Assembly (NCBI GenBank): GCA_045591925.1
Contig: JAZNTW010000109.1
Span: 1-64,000 of the forward strand
Direction of reading: 5' to 3'
Source of the DNA: Firm-04 sp045591925
GTDB lineage: Bacteria; Bacillota; Clostridia; Oscillospirales; Ruminococcaceae
DNA length: 64,000 bases
Shown: positions 17,735 to 26,768 of the stretch, piece by piece
How positions within the stretch are numbered: the first letter of the stretch is position 1
How the letters are laid out: each line of letters opens with the position of its first letter
Position numbers and translations under genes: made by a program
The notes under the pieces: generated by a model
Databases searched by the model: none
Told to the model about the DNA's origin: nothing
Seen by the model: only the letters and a program-made list of their open reading frames with translations

Positions 17735-17983
17735 ATGGATATTCAAAGAATGAGCAATGCCGATATGCTGCAATATTGCGATGAGGCACTTGCATGGCCG
17801 GATTTCGGCCCGATTGATACACTGTTTTTTGAAACAGTCAGAAAAATCCTGACGGGCGAGTTCAGCGTGAAGGAGAGCTTTGACGATTCGGAAACGATTT
17901 TTGATTCGGAAGGCTTCTTCAATGAAACGGAGACAACAGGCGACTACTACGATCCGGATGCGGACAGCTCGTTCAAGGTTTGA
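17735..17983 (+). CDS. Small acidic protein of unknown function between infB and rbfA
   Basis: 82 residues from the ATG at 17735, chosen because GGAGGG lies 6 nt upstream; the ATG at 17729 touches it. I do not recognise a family. The N-terminal half is helical and hydrophobic (MLQYCDEALAWPDFGPIDTL). The second half is strongly acidic with many Asp/Glu and aromatic residues and no basic patch, and reads as disordered. It lies in line between infB and rbfA, 30 bp before the latter, with its own good ribosome binding site, so it is very probably translated. A ribosome- or RNA-polymerase-linked role is only a guess from position. Confidence 0.75.
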   Translation: MDIQRMSNADMLQYCDEALAWPDFGPIDTLFFETVRKILTGEFSVKESFDDSETIFDSEGFFNETETTGDYYDPDADSSFKV

Positions 17984-18013
17984 GAATCCGAACCAATAGG
18001 AGTAGAATATAAT

Positions 18014-18403
18014 ATGGCTAGCTTTAAAATTGGACGTTTGCAGGAGGATATCCTGCGGGAGTTGGCGGCGATCATGCGCGAGGAAATCAAGGATCCGCGT
18101 ATCACACCGGATCTGACGATTGTTCGCGTCGAGCTTGCCGGCGATATGGGTCATTGCAAGGTCTATATTTCCAGCCTGACCGAGCTTTCCCGCGCAAAAG
18201 AGGCGTGCAAGGTTCTGACCAAAGCGTCCGGCTTTATCCGAAGAGAGCTGTTTCACAGACTGAAGCTGCGCAAATCACCGGAAATGCACTTTATTGCGGA
18301 TGATTCGATTGCATATGCAGCCGATATCAGCGAAAAGCTCAACGATCTCGGTTTGACAGAGGGCAATTCGCCCGTCGTGGAACCGGAGCAAACGGATTTC
18401 TGA
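18014..18403 (+). CDS. rbfA: Ribosome-binding factor A
   Basis: 129 residues. The type II KH-like fold shows the family pattern: RLQEDILRELAAIMREEIKDPR, then LTIVRVELAGDMGHCKVYIS and GFIRRELFHRLKLRKSPEMHF. RbfA binds pre-30S and is required for 16S rRNA 5'-end maturation. It has a good site (ATAGGAG) before the ATG and sits in the infB-rbfA-nrnA-truB order seen in many Firmicutes. Confidence 0.96.
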   Translation: MASFKIGRLQEDILRELAAIMREEIKDPRITPDLTIVRVELAGDMGHCKVYISSLTELSRAKEACKVLTKASGFIRRELFHRLKLRKSPEMHFIADDSIAYAADISEKLNDLGLTEGNSPVVEPEQTDF

Positions 18404-18439
18404 ATCTGTTTGTGATTTGAGAAAAAAAGGAGGCGCTCC

Positions 18440-19444
18440 ATGGAACATACAGCGTTTGTCAGCAAGGAGCTTGACGGCAAAGAGACATATGCTTTGCTCA
18501 GATCGCTTCGAGATGTTCAAATCCTGATCCATCGCTCTCCGGACGGAGATTGTATCGGCGGCGGCTATGCGCTCTATCATTTGTTCCGGCAGTTTGGGAT
18601 ACGCTCCCGCGTCTGCTGCGCCGATTCCATTCCCGAAATGTTTCGGGATATCACCAAAGACATAGAATTTGAGGATTTTGTGCCGCAGGTGCGTATTTCG
18701 ATTGATGTTGCGGATACAAAGCTGTTCGGTGATTTGCCGGATGACGATAAGCAGGCAGAGATTTTGCTCTGTATTGATCACCATATCTCCAATACGCATT
18801 ATGCAAAGTATCTCCACTGGAATCCGCATTCCGCGGCTGCCTGCGAGGTGCTGTTCCGCTTGATGCAGGAGAATGATATTCCGTTGACAAGGGAATTGGC
18901 ACTTTGCCTGTATTCCGGCATTACGACCGATACCGGCTGCTTCCAGTTCAGCAACGCCGACGCTGCTGCGTTTGACGCGGTTGCGCAGATCAAAGCCGCA
19001 TATCCCGATTTGCCGTATGCAAAGCTCAATCGTGAATTTTTCGTTCTGAAATCGCAGGGACGGATTCAGCTTGATTCGCGGCTGATGCAGAATGTACAGC
19101 TTTCGGAGGATGGCGCAGTTGCACTGATTTACCTGCCCTACGCATGGATGCAGGAACTGAATGTCTCCTCGGATGAGGTGGACGGTGTAGCAAATCTCCC
19201 GATGCAGATCATTGGTGTGGAAATTGGCATTGTCTGCAAGCAGCAGCAGGATGGCTCTTATCGTATCTCGCTGCGCGCCGGCGACCATGCGGATGTCTCA
19301 AAAATCGCACGACACTTTGGGGGCGGCGGACATATCAAAGCAAGCGGCTGCTCGATTTTTGAGGGCGAACCGGAGGATGTCTGCAAGCAGCTGTTAGATG
19401 CTTCCAACGAAATCTGGCAGAGCGAAAAGGCGGAGCAGGCATGA
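18440..19444 (+). CDS. nrnA: DHH-family oligoribonuclease / pAp phosphatase NrnA
   Basis: 334 residues. DHH domain motifs in order: HRSPDGDCIGGG (about 31-42), VCCADSIPEMF, the signature ILLCIDHHISN (about 112), SGITTDTGCF, and the DHHA1 end FGGGGHIKASG (about 291-301). It degrades nanoRNA and pAp using Mn2+. The ATG follows AAGGAGG. Its last 4 bp overlap the truB start, indicating translational coupling. Confidence 0.95.
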   Translation: MEHTAFVSKELDGKETYALLRSLRDVQILIHRSPDGDCIGGGYALYHLFRQFGIRSRVCCADSIPEMFRDITKDIEFEDFVPQVRISIDVADTKLFGDLPDDDKQAEILLCIDHHISNTHYAKYLHWNPHSAAACEVLFRLMQENDIPLTRELALCLYSGITTDTGCFQFSNADAAAFDAVAQIKAAYPDLPYAKLNREFFVLKSQGRIQLDSRLMQNVQLSEDGAVALIYLPYAWMQELNVSSDEVDGVANLPMQIIGVEIGIVCKQQQDGSYRISLRAGDHADVSKIARHFGGGGHIKASGCSIFEGEPEDVCKQLLDASNEIWQSEKAEQA

Positions 19445-20337
19445 TTGGAAGCGGTATTCTTGTGATGAATAAGCCGCAGGGCTTTACGTCCTTTGATGTG
19501 ATCGGAAAGCTGCGCGGCATTCTGAAAATGAAAAAGCTGGGTCATACGGGTACGCTTGACCCGATGGCGACCGGTGTACTGCCGGTGCTGATCGGAACGG
19601 CGGCGCGCGCCTGCGATATTTTGCCCGATGAGGACAAGGCATATCTTGCGTCGTTTCAGCTTGGAACTGTCACAGATACGCAGGACAGCACGGGAACTAT
19701 TCTGGAAACGCATCCGTTTGATGTATCCGAATCGGCGCTGCTCGCGGTATTGCCACAGTTTATCGGTGAGATTCAGCAGATTCCGCCGATGTATTCTGCG
19801 GTGCAGATCAATGGAAAACGGCTCTATGAGCTGGCGCGTGAGGGCAAGGAGATTGAACGTCCTGCGCGAAACGTGACGGTCAACGATATCTCACTTGTTT
19901 CGTATGATCCGGAATCCGGCAGGGGAACGCTTGCGATTGATTGTGGAAAAGGGACGTATGTGCGTACTATTTTGCATGATATCGGCGGCGTGCTCGGCTG
20001 CGGCTGCATGATGACTGCGCTCGAACGAACGAAAGCGTGCGGCTTCACGCTCGCAGAAGCGCATTCCTTTGACGAGGTACAGCAGGCTGCGGACAGTGAT
20101 ACGATTGCTTCTCTGATTGTTCCGACGGACAGACTGTTTCTGTCACTGCCGGAGCTTCGGCTCGGACAGGCGCAGACAAAGCTCTATCGCAACGGCGTGA
20201 AGCTGAATCTTGCGCGCATCCGCGGAATACAGTCAGCACAGCCGCGATATCGCGTCTACGGTGCAGAGCAGGAGTTTCTCGGTCTTGCCGATGCGGATTT
20301 CAAGGAAGAATGTCTGCGTGTTTATAAGAATCTTTGA
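19441..20337 (+). CDS. truB: tRNA pseudouridine(55) synthase TruB
   Basis: 298 residues. The start overlaps the nrnA stop (ATGA). Catalytic motif KLGHTGTLDPMATGVLP (Asp about 41), followed by KAYLASFQLGT, QIPPMYSAVQINGKRLYELAREG and GKGTYVRTILHDIG, then a short PUA-like C-terminal region. It makes pseudouridine 55 in the T loop of tRNAs. Length is normal. Confidence 0.97.
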   Translation: MIGSGILVMNKPQGFTSFDVIGKLRGILKMKKLGHTGTLDPMATGVLPVLIGTAARACDILPDEDKAYLASFQLGTVTDTQDSTGTILETHPFDVSESALLAVLPQFIGEIQQIPPMYSAVQINGKRLYELAREGKEIERPARNVTVNDISLVSYDPESGRGTLAIDCGKGTYVRTILHDIGGVLGCGCMMTALERTKACGFTLAEAHSFDEVQQAADSDTIASLIVPTDRLFLSLPELRLGQAQTKLYRNGVKLNLARIRGIQSAQPRYRVYGAEQEFLGLADADFKEECLRVYKNL

Positions 20338-20351
20338 GGAGATGAGCACAC

Positions 20352-21287
20352 ATGATGCAGGAATTGCATGAAACGCAAGATACTGCCAAAAAACGGATCG
20401 CCGCCGCGCTCGGTGTATTCGATGGCGTGCATCTCGGACACAGGCGCGTACTGGAGCATACGCTTGCACATGGCGAATGTCATGTTGTGACGTTTGCAGC
20501 GGATTCGATGCCGCAAAAGCGGGGCAAGCCTGTGCGCTATATTTATCATGACGAGCAGAAACGCCGGCTGCTGACGTCCTGCGGTGCGAAAGCCGTGTAT
20601 GCGCTGCCCTATACGGAGCTGGCTGACATGGACGGCGAAACCTTTTGCAAGCAGATTCTACGGGAGCATTTGCAGGTTGACAGCGTGATTGTCGGGGCGC
20701 ATTTTCGCTTCGGAAAGGATGCGGCAAATACGGTTTCCGATTTGAAACGCTTCGGACAGAAGCTGGGCTTTTCCGTCGAGGTTGTGCGACAGCTTCGCGA
20801 TACGTCAAATGTACCGGTTTCGTCAAGCCAGATTCGGTTTTTGATCGAAAGCGGACAGATTCAAGCGGCAAACCGTCTGCTTGGTTCGCCGTATCGGATT
20901 CTGTCTCATGTCGTAACCGGACAGCAGCTCGGCAGTAGTGTGCTCGGTATTCCAACGGCAAATCAAGTGTTTGAATCTTGGCAATGTATTCCGCATCGGG
21001 GCGTATACGCTTCCTTTGCGGAGATCAATGACATCTGGGTTCCGGCAATTACCAATATCGGTGTGCGTCCGACCGTCACAGGCGGCGATGCGCAGCCGAT
21101 TGCAGAAACGCATCTGATTGACTGGGATGGCGAGCTTGTCGGCAAGCTGTTGCCGGTCACACTCTGTCGGTTTATCCGTCCGGAGCAGACGTTTGATTCC
21201 TTGGAATCGCTCGCAATGCAAATCCGGCGCGATATCCGTACCAGAATGCGTTTTCTCCCTGCGGATGGCATAACCGCAGATGCGTAA
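20352..21287 (+). CDS. ribF: Bifunctional riboflavin kinase / FAD synthetase
   Basis: 311 residues. The N-terminal nucleotidyltransferase domain (about 15-175) has ALGVFDGVHLGHRRVL and VPVSSSQIRFLIESG. The C-terminal flavokinase barrel (about 185-300) has LGIPTANQ, RGVYASF and TNIGVRPTVTGG. It converts riboflavin to FMN and FAD. It lies at the end of the translation operon, 14 bp after truB, a common Firmicutes order. The substrate-facing N terminus is slightly long (about 17 residues before the first strand). Confidence 0.95.
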   Translation: MMQELHETQDTAKKRIAAALGVFDGVHLGHRRVLEHTLAHGECHVVTFAADSMPQKRGKPVRYIYHDEQKRRLLTSCGAKAVYALPYTELADMDGETFCKQILREHLQVDSVIVGAHFRFGKDAANTVSDLKRFGQKLGFSVEVVRQLRDTSNVPVSSSQIRFLIESGQIQAANRLLGSPYRILSHVVTGQQLGSSVLGIPTANQVFESWQCIPHRGVYASFAEINDIWVPAITNIGVRPTVTGGDAQPIAETHLIDWDGELVGKLLPVTLCRFIRPEQTFDSLESLAMQIRRDIRTRMRFLPADGITADA

Positions 21288-21391
21288 TCACGAAAACACA
21301 ATAGTTTTCTTTGACTCAACACGGAACTATCACATGAAGATTATACAATAATTCCGTTAAGAATAATTTCAGAAAGGACTGAAACTGATCC

Positions 21392-22381
21392 ATGATTGAA
21401 GTGCGGAATCTGACGAAGCATTATGGCGATAAGCACGCGGTCAACGATATCAGCTTTACCGTTGAGGACGGCGAAATCCTCGGATTTCTCGGCCCGAACG
21501 GTGCAGGCAAATCTACGACAATGAATATGCTTACCGGCTATATTTCTTCTACATCCGGTCAGGCGCTGATTAACGGCGTCGATATTTTGGAGGATCCGAT
21601 TAAGGCGAAATCCTTTATCGGTTATTTGCCGGAGCTGCCGCCGCTGTATCTCGATATGACGGTGAAAGGCTACCTCAACTACATTTTTGACCTGAAAAAG
21701 TGCAAGCTGCCGCGCAGAGCACACCTCAATGAGGTCATGACATTAACAAAGGTCAATGATGTAAAGGATCGTATCATCAAAAACCTGTCGAAGGGTTATA
21801 AGCAGAGAGTTGGTCTTGCACAGGCGCTCATCGGCAATCCGCCGGTGCTGATCCTTGACGAGCCGACTGTTGGTCTTGACCCCAAGCAGATTCTTGAGAT
21901 TCGTACCCTGATCAAGAAGCTCGGCAAAAACCATACGGTGATTCTGTCCTCTCATATTCTGAGTGAGATTCAGGCAGTCTGCGACCGTATCATTATCATC
22001 AACCGCGGCGTTGTTGCGGCGCATGATACGACCGATAATCTTTCGCGGAATGTCTCGAACGACCACCGTATCATTGCAAGACTGGAAGGCCCGCGTGATG
22101 AGATTATCAAGGCACTGCGCAATATCAATGGTATCAAATATGTCAAGGCGGATATGGAGCGCGAGCCGGGCGTCTATGAGTATGAGCTGGAGGCTGCGCC
22201 GGGTAATGATATTCGCAGAGAGCTGTTCAAAATTGCAAGCGAGCATAATTGGCCGCTGCTCTCCGCACGCTCTGCTGAAATGACCCTTGAGGATGTATTC
22301 CTGAAAATCACAATGGGCGAAGGCATCGTGATTCCGAACAAAGAGGATGCCGCAGACGCGGAGAAGGGAGAGGACGCATAA
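21392..22381 (+). CDS. ABC transporter ATPase (GldA-like)
   Basis: 329 residues. Walker A GPNGAGKSTT (about 36-45), Q-loop region GYLPELPPLYLDMTV, signature LSKGYKQRVGLAQAL, Walker B VLILDEPTVGLD, and the switch His in ILSSHIL. The C-terminal extension (about 215-329) is typical of ABC-2 export ATPases such as the gliding-motility protein GldA. It is the first of five co-directional genes; the stop overlaps the permease start by 1 bp. Family ATPases power export of unknown substrates in non-gliding Firmicutes. Confidence 0.93.
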   Translation: MIEVRNLTKHYGDKHAVNDISFTVEDGEILGFLGPNGAGKSTTMNMLTGYISSTSGQALINGVDILEDPIKAKSFIGYLPELPPLYLDMTVKGYLNYIFDLKKCKLPRRAHLNEVMTLTKVNDVKDRIIKNLSKGYKQRVGLAQALIGNPPVLILDEPTVGLDPKQILEIRTLIKKLGKNHTVILSSHILSEIQAVCDRIIIINRGVVAAHDTTDNLSRNVSNDHRIIARLEGPRDEIIKALRNINGIKYVKADMEREPGVYEYELEAAPGNDIRRELFKIASEHNWPLLSARSAEMTLEDVFLKITMGEGIVIPNKEDAADAEKGEDA

Positions 22382-23085
22382 TGGGAGCTATCTTCAGACG
22401 TGAATTCGGTGCGTATTTCACATCGAGTATCGCATATATTTTTCTTGCAGTATTCTGGTTGTTCTCCGGATATTTCTTCTTTGCAAGCTGTCTTGCGGCT
22501 GCAACAACCGATATGTCCAATATGTTCCAGAGCTTATTCCTGATTATCATTTTCCTGATTCCGATTCTCACGATGCGTTTGTTCAGCGAGGAGAAAAAGC
22601 AGAAAACTGAGCAGGGACTTCTGACTGCACCGGTCAGTCTCGGTGAGATCGTGTTCGGCAAGTATTTTGCCGCACTCGCACTCTATACCATCGCACTGTT
22701 GATGCCGTTTGTCTATGCGCTGATTCTGAGTGGCTTCGGCGTTGTGGAATGGGGCATGGTATTTGCAAACTTTTTGGCACTGTTTTTGCTTGGTGCGGCA
22801 TTTATTGCTGTTGGTGAGTTGATTTCTGCGCTGACCGAAAACCAGATTGCTTCGGCTGTTCTGAGCTTTATTGCCCTGATGTTCCTCTATATGATCGACG
22901 TCGTCAATAGCTTTATTTCGGTTGAACTGGTCAACACAGTGTTGAATGCACTGAGCTTCTACCGCAAGTATTATGCGATCACCTGCGGTCTGTTTAACGT
23001 ATCTACGATTATTTTCTATATCAGCGTTGCTGCCGTGTTTAATTATTTGACGATCCGCGTGTTTGAGCGCAGACGTTGGAGCTGA
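22381..23085 (+). CDS. ABC-2 type permease (GldF-like)
   Basis: 234 residues with about six membrane helices, starting near residue 15 (SSIAYIFLAVFWLFSGYFFF). The conserved loop MRLFSEEKKQKTEQGLLTAPVS is diagnostic of ABC-2/GldF permeases. The start codon overlaps the ATPase stop (ATAATGG), so the two are coupled. It probably dimerises with the ATPase to form the exporter. Confidence 0.92.
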   Translation: MGAIFRREFGAYFTSSIAYIFLAVFWLFSGYFFFASCLAAATTDMSNMFQSLFLIIIFLIPILTMRLFSEEKKQKTEQGLLTAPVSLGEIVFGKYFAALALYTIALLMPFVYALILSGFGVVEWGMVFANFLALFLLGAAFIAVGELISALTENQIASAVLSFIALMFLYMIDVVNSFISVELVNTVLNALSFYRKYYAITCGLFNVSTIIFYISVAAVFNYLTIRVFERRRWS

Positions 23086-23099
23086 GGAGGGATTCTGTC

Positions 23100-24848
23100 A
23101 TGAGTAAAAAAGAAAAAGAAAAGCAGGCGCTTGAATCCTCCGAGGAAATTTCCACAGCCGACGCGCTGAAGGAATATGCGGAGGAAGAACAGGCTGCTGC
23201 CACAGCTTCCGATGAGAAAAAGGAAGCCGATACAAAAAAGAAGAAAAAGAGTAACCGTACTCCGGAAGAAGAAAAGGAACGCGCACTGAATAGCGTAAAG
23301 CGCCGTAAAAAGCTCAAGTATGGCATACTTTCTGTTGTGATTTCCGTTGTGTTCATTGCAATCGTGGTTGCAGTCAATCTGATTTGCGGCATCCTCGATG
23401 AGCGCTATAACTGGAATATCGACCTGACCTCCGAGGGTCTTTACGAGATCGAGGATCAGACTGTCGAGTTCCTACAGAAGCTGAACGATGACATCAAAAT
23501 CACCGTGCTTGCCAATGAGGCATTCTTCTTTGAGGATGCAAATCTGAAAGTGCTTTCGGAAACATTGTCTCGCTTCAAGACGGAATCAAATGGTCATATC
23601 ACGGTCGAATATATCGACGCAAATAAGAATCCGGAGGCAATTTCTGTCTACAAGCAGAATTACACCGGCGATCTCCAGTCCGGTGACGTTGTCATTGCAA
23701 AGGGCGACCTCGTTCGCGTCATCGCAATGTCCAATGGCGGCTACAGAACCAACGGCCCGACTACCTATCTCTTTGAGCAGCAAAGCAGCTTTGACCCTGC
23801 AACCTATCAGCAGACCTCGTCGCTGTCCTTTGTTGGTGAGCAGTCGCTTGTCTCTGCAATCATGGGCGTGACAGACCTCAATCCGGTCAAAATCGGTATG
23901 ATTGATATGACAAACGGTATGCAGATTTACGATGAGCGCGATAGCTATTGCTTTGCACGTATCAAAGAGCTGCTCGATAAGAACAACTATGAGGTTGAGT
24001 CTGTTGATATCGCACTGTCTGAACTGAGCGCTGACTATGATGTGCTGATGCTCTGTTCTCCGACCAATGACCTGACAGAAGCACAGGTTCAGAAGATTAC
24101 CGACTTCCTCAACAATGATAACAAGTACGGCAAAAACCTGATGTATTTCGGTTCCCCGTTCAAGAGCAAGTCAACTGCGAACCTCAATGCGTTCCTTGAG
24201 CTCTGGGGCTTGAAGATCGGTGACGCTTATATCTCCGAAAGCGATGAAGTGGCTGCACAGGTTGCGTCGATCGCAGTTGGTACCGTCGGCGGCATTCCGG
24301 TTGTAAAGCCGAATATGGAAGCAGAGCTGAATGCAAAATATCAGAACTCCACACTCCCGATTATCGCACCGCTTTGCTGCCCGATCGAGCGTATGTTCGA
24401 CCAGAATTCCGGCAGAAACACCAAGGCGCTGCTCACAACCTCTGAGACCAGCTTCCTCTATCCGCTGGATGAAACCGCAAGTGAGTTTGATCCGGAGTCA
24501 GCAGAAAAGGCAAGCTACGATGTCGCAGTCATTGCAGACAGCACCTTTACCGCCGGCAGCGATATCCTCAAGAGCCAGGTGACTGCATTTGGTTCGGCAT
24601 GGTTCCTTGATTATGTGGTCGCTGCAAGTGCAGGCAGCTATGATAACGCAAATTACTTTATCAATCTGCTGAATACACTGACCGGCAAGGAAGCTGCGAT
24701 GACCATTGCAGAAAAATCCTTGAATACGACCCAGATCACAGTCTCGGATTCGCAGAGCAAGGCAATTCGTAACGTGACAGTATTGATTATTCCGTTTGCT
24801 GTCGCAGCACTCGGCATTGTCGTGTATGTAAGGAGAAAGAACAGATGA
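23100..24848 (+). CDS. GldG-like membrane protein of the ABC system
   Basis: 582 residues from the ATG at 23100, which follows GAGGAGGGATTCTGTC; an in-frame ATG 24 nt upstream overlaps the permease gene. A highly charged Lys/Glu-rich cytoplasmic tail (about 1-85) precedes a membrane helix (about 86-112), a large extracytoplasmic GldG-type ABC-associated domain (about 120-550, with DLTSEGLYEIEDQTVEFLQKL and VEYIDANKNPEAI), and a C-terminal helix (about 557-577). The domain is periplasmic in Bacteroidetes gliding systems. It is followed with a 4-bp overlap by the DUF4340 gene. Its ligand is unknown. Confidence 0.9.
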   Translation: MSKKEKEKQALESSEEISTADALKEYAEEEQAAATASDEKKEADTKKKKKSNRTPEEEKERALNSVKRRKKLKYGILSVVISVVFIAIVVAVNLICGILDERYNWNIDLTSEGLYEIEDQTVEFLQKLNDDIKITVLANEAFFFEDANLKVLSETLSRFKTESNGHITVEYIDANKNPEAISVYKQNYTGDLQSGDVVIAKGDLVRVIAMSNGGYRTNGPTTYLFEQQSSFDPATYQQTSSLSFVGEQSLVSAIMGVTDLNPVKIGMIDMTNGMQIYDERDSYCFARIKELLDKNNYEVESVDIALSELSADYDVLMLCSPTNDLTEAQVQKITDFLNNDNKYGKNLMYFGSPFKSKSTANLNAFLELWGLKIGDAYISESDEVAAQVASIAVGTVGGIPVVKPNMEAELNAKYQNSTLPIIAPLCCPIERMFDQNSGRNTKALLTTSETSFLYPLDETASEFDPESAEKASYDVAVIADSTFTAGSDILKSQVTAFGSAWFLDYVVAASAGSYDNANYFINLLNTLTGKEAAMTIAEKSLNTTQITVSDSQSKAIRNVTVLIIPFAVAALGIVVYVRRKNR

Positions 24849-26359
24849 ACAAGACGCTGAAAGGGATCATCGGCGGCACGGTACTGCTTGCGATGCTCGG
24901 CGGCGTATTCGCCTATCTGAAAGTGACCGAGCCGGAGGAGACGACGGATTCATCCTCGTCATCTTCCGATAGCACGGTGCAGACAGAGCTTTTCAACGCA
25001 TATTCCGATGATATCAATCAGATTGAAGTCAAGAACCCGAACGGTGATTCCTATATCGCCGTTCGCCGGTTCGATGAAACCAAAACAACCGACGCTGAGG
25101 GCAATGAAAAGATCGAGGAAATTGCAAACTATTTCCTCAAGGGCTATGAGGATCTGCCGATGAATACCACCCAGATCCGTTTGCTTGCAACGCGTGCGAC
25201 CTCGGTGACGTCGGAGGATACCATTGCGGAGAATGTTTCGGACGCTGACCTTGCAAAATATGGTCTGGATAATCCGATTGAGGTGACGCTCTCCATTGAC
25301 AATTCCGAGGATATCAAATTCCGGATTGGCAATCAGACACCGGTTGGAAGCAGCCGTTATGTTGCAATGGATGGCAGCAATACCGTCTATACGCTCGGTT
25401 CGTTCAATATAGAGCCGTATCTCAGCGGCATCAAGGATTATCTTGGCACGACCCTCATCGAGGAGCAGGCTGAGGATGATGATACCGTGATCGAATCGGT
25501 TCGCATCGAGCGCAAGGATCTGGATTATGATTACTATTTCATCCATGATCCGTACTATGTTGAAAATGCGAACGGCGGCGCGATGGCGGTTCATGTGATG
25601 GAAGAACCGGTGAAATCGTTGATCAGCGGCGACCGTTCGGCTGAAGTAACGCATGGTCTTTATGGTCTGACCGCAACGGAGGTTCATACGCCGTTCCCCA
25701 AGGACGCTGACCTCAAGAATGCCGGTTTGGATGAGCCGTTTGCAACGGTTACAATGAAAACCGATGACAAGAAAACCACTGTGTTCTATCTCGGAGACAA
25801 ATATCAGAATGAAGCCGGCGAAACCCGTTATTACGGTATGCTGAAGGGTCTTGACTGCATCTATAGCTTTACGCCGGATCAGATTGCCTATGAGGACATC
25901 GACCCGGAGGAAATTATTTCCAGAAACGTCATTGATATGTATGTCTGGGATATCGGCACGCTGGAAGTTGAAGGCGGCGGCGAGAAAATCAGCATCGACG
26001 TTCAGGGTGAAAGCAAGGAAGACGCTGTCGTAACCTATAAAGGCAAAAAACAGGATGAGGCAGGCATCGAACGCTACCGCAAGTTCTATTCCTATCTGCT
26101 GCAAACAAAGGCGGAGGAACTGATTTTGCCGGCTGATGCGCCGAAGCTCACCGGTGATCCGCTTGCAGCTGTGAAGATTGAGCGTCAGGACGGCGTGCGC
26201 ACCTATGATATCAAGTTCTATGATGCAGGAAATATGAAGGCTTGTATCGTGATTGATGACGAACCCAGATTCTATTGCCGCAAATCCTATGTTGACACAT
26301 TGCTCTCAAATATGAAACTCTACGATGAAGCAGATACGGAATTCATAATGTCTTGGTAA
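24845..26359 (+). CDS. DUF4340 domain protein, anchored partner of the GldG-like protein
   Basis: 504 residues. An N-terminal membrane helix (about 5-26) is followed by a Ser-rich linker, and two DUF4340-type repeats in which short beta segments recur (IEVKNPNGDSYIAVRR and VTLSIDNSEDIKFRIGNQTP in the first). DUF4340 genes are regularly found next to gldG-like genes, and here the start overlaps its stop (ATGA). No enzymatic motif is visible. A role as an external sensor or scaffold of the exporter is inferred from context only. Confidence 0.88.
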   Translation: MNKTLKGIIGGTVLLAMLGGVFAYLKVTEPEETTDSSSSSSDSTVQTELFNAYSDDINQIEVKNPNGDSYIAVRRFDETKTTDAEGNEKIEEIANYFLKGYEDLPMNTTQIRLLATRATSVTSEDTIAENVSDADLAKYGLDNPIEVTLSIDNSEDIKFRIGNQTPVGSSRYVAMDGSNTVYTLGSFNIEPYLSGIKDYLGTTLIEEQAEDDDTVIESVRIERKDLDYDYYFIHDPYYVENANGGAMAVHVMEEPVKSLISGDRSAEVTHGLYGLTATEVHTPFPKDADLKNAGLDEPFATVTMKTDDKKTTVFYLGDKYQNEAGETRYYGMLKGLDCIYSFTPDQIAYEDIDPEEIISRNVIDMYVWDIGTLEVEGGGEKISIDVQGESKEDAVVTYKGKKQDEAGIERYRKFYSYLLQTKAEELILPADAPKLTGDPLAAVKIERQDGVRTYDIKFYDAGNMKACIVIDDEPRFYCRKSYVDTLLSNMKLYDEADTEFIMSW

Positions 26360-26393
26360 ACGTGAATTCCGCAGAAGAAAGGGAGGTTTTTCT

Positions 26394-26681
26394 ATGAGCG
26401 AACGTTACTTTACCTATAAATCGCGGCCGGTTGTCCGAAACGGCAAAACCATCTATTACGGCAGTATGGCAGCATCCTATGTCGTAATGATGAATGTTAC
26501 CGCTGAGGAATCGGCAGGGGAACTGAAAACCGCCTCGGAAGTCAAGTGCTATTTGATGAAAACCGATACGAACCTCAGCCCGATGGATGCAATTACAAAG
26601 ACTGCAATTCGTCCGACGCTCTATGAAGCGTTGGAGCTTGCAGCTGCATGGCTGAAATCGACTGAGCCGGCACTCAGCTAA
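26394..26681 (+). CDS. Small protein of unknown function at the end of the ABC operon
   Basis: 95 residues; the ATG follows AGGGAGG. No family recognised. It has no membrane helix or Cys. The alternating pattern ERYFTYKSRPVVRNGKTIYYG followed by SYVVMMNV suggests beta strands, with a helical C terminus (ALELAAAWLKS). It is 34 bp after the DUF4340 gene and just before the terminator, so it is probably in the same transcript. Codon use matches its neighbours. Confidence 0.75.
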   Translation: MSERYFTYKSRPVVRNGKTIYYGSMAASYVVMMNVTAEESAGELKTASEVKCYLMKTDTNLSPMDAITKTAIRPTLYEALELAAAWLKSTEPALS

Positions 26682-26712
26682 CGCATATAGTTCTCAAACA
26701 AGCAATAAAAAG

Positions 26713-26750
26713 ACCGCCACAGAGCATGGAACGCTTTGTGGCGGTTTTTG
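26713..26750. terminator. Bidirectional terminator between the ABC operon and putP
   Basis: ACCGCCACAGAGC (26713-26725) pairs with GCTTTGTGGCGGT (26733-26745). A T-run follows on the plus strand and a TCTTTTTATTG run on the minus strand, so it serves both convergent transcripts. Confidence 0.9.
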
Positions 26751-26768
26751 CATTGAATTTAGAATGGA

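Noticed and set aside
21300..21391. TTGACT and TATACA as a promoter for the ABC exporter operon
   Set aside because: The spacer is 25 bp, too long for a SigA promoter; no better pair was found.
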